From an uncultured Clostridia bacterium (GTDB taxonomy: Bacteria; Bacillota; Clostridia; Christensenellales; Pumilibacteraceae), in contig CAKQVV010000111.1 in the NCBI GenBank assembly GCA_934277845.1, positions 1 to 5,640 of the forward strand: a stretch of 5,640 nucleotides of DNA, read 5' to 3'. A program made the position numbers and the translations under genes. This document shows positions 5,639 to 5,640 of the stretch, in pieces; position 1 is the first letter of the stretch; every line of letters begins with the position of its first letter. Under the pieces are notes generated by a model, which saw only the letters and a program-made list of their open reading frames with translations, searched no databases and was not told the DNA's origin.

Positions 5639-5640
5639 TT

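Overview
The window is a stretch of bacterial housekeeping genes, all on the + strand. The gene order threonyl-tRNA synthetase tail, infC-rpmI-rplT behind an attenuated leader, then a SpoU-type RNA methyltransferase, together with strong GGAGG ribosome binding sites and near-consensus sigma-A promoters, points to Bacillota, most likely an uncharacterised clostridial lineage. This assignment is an inference from layout and protein style. It does not rest on a database match.

Layout. Bases 2-274 hold the C-terminal anticodon-binding end of ThrRS. A sigma-A promoter (288-316) then drives a leader of about 130 nt. The leader carries an upstream hairpin, a possible antiterminator pairing and an intrinsic terminator (401-437) placed just before infC. 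This is the arrangement of the L20-autoregulated leaders of low-GC Gram-positives. infC (IF-3) appears to start at a rare AUC codon at 452. It is followed closely by rpmI (L35) and rplT (L20), and the operon ends at a clear terminator (1564-1599). Next come a SpoU/TrmH-family rRNA or tRNA 2'-O-methyltransferase (1631-2377) and a non-coding gap with a weak terminator candidate. A strong extended -10 promoter (2486-2514) then leads a second transcription unit: yebC, proA (overlapping the yebC stop by 4 nt) and, 87 nt further on, a divergent RadC-like JAB/MPN protein. The last 55 bases hold no gene, only a possible promoter for whatever follows.

How the genes fit together. The first half is translation machinery: tRNA charging, initiation, two large-subunit proteins and an RNA-modifying enzyme. 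Its probable controls are two feedback loops, L20 acting on the leader and IF-3 acting on its own non-AUG start. The second unit combines YebC, a ribosome- or transcription-associated factor, with ProA of proline synthesis (no proB in view) and the RadC-like protein. I see no mobile element, CRISPR array, tRNA or rRNA. The least ordinary items are the infC leader with its AUC start and the aberrant RadC-like protein: its helix-hairpin-helix and JAMM glutamate are not canonical, and it has a C-terminal tail of about 65 residues. I do not see a convincing new multi-gene system.
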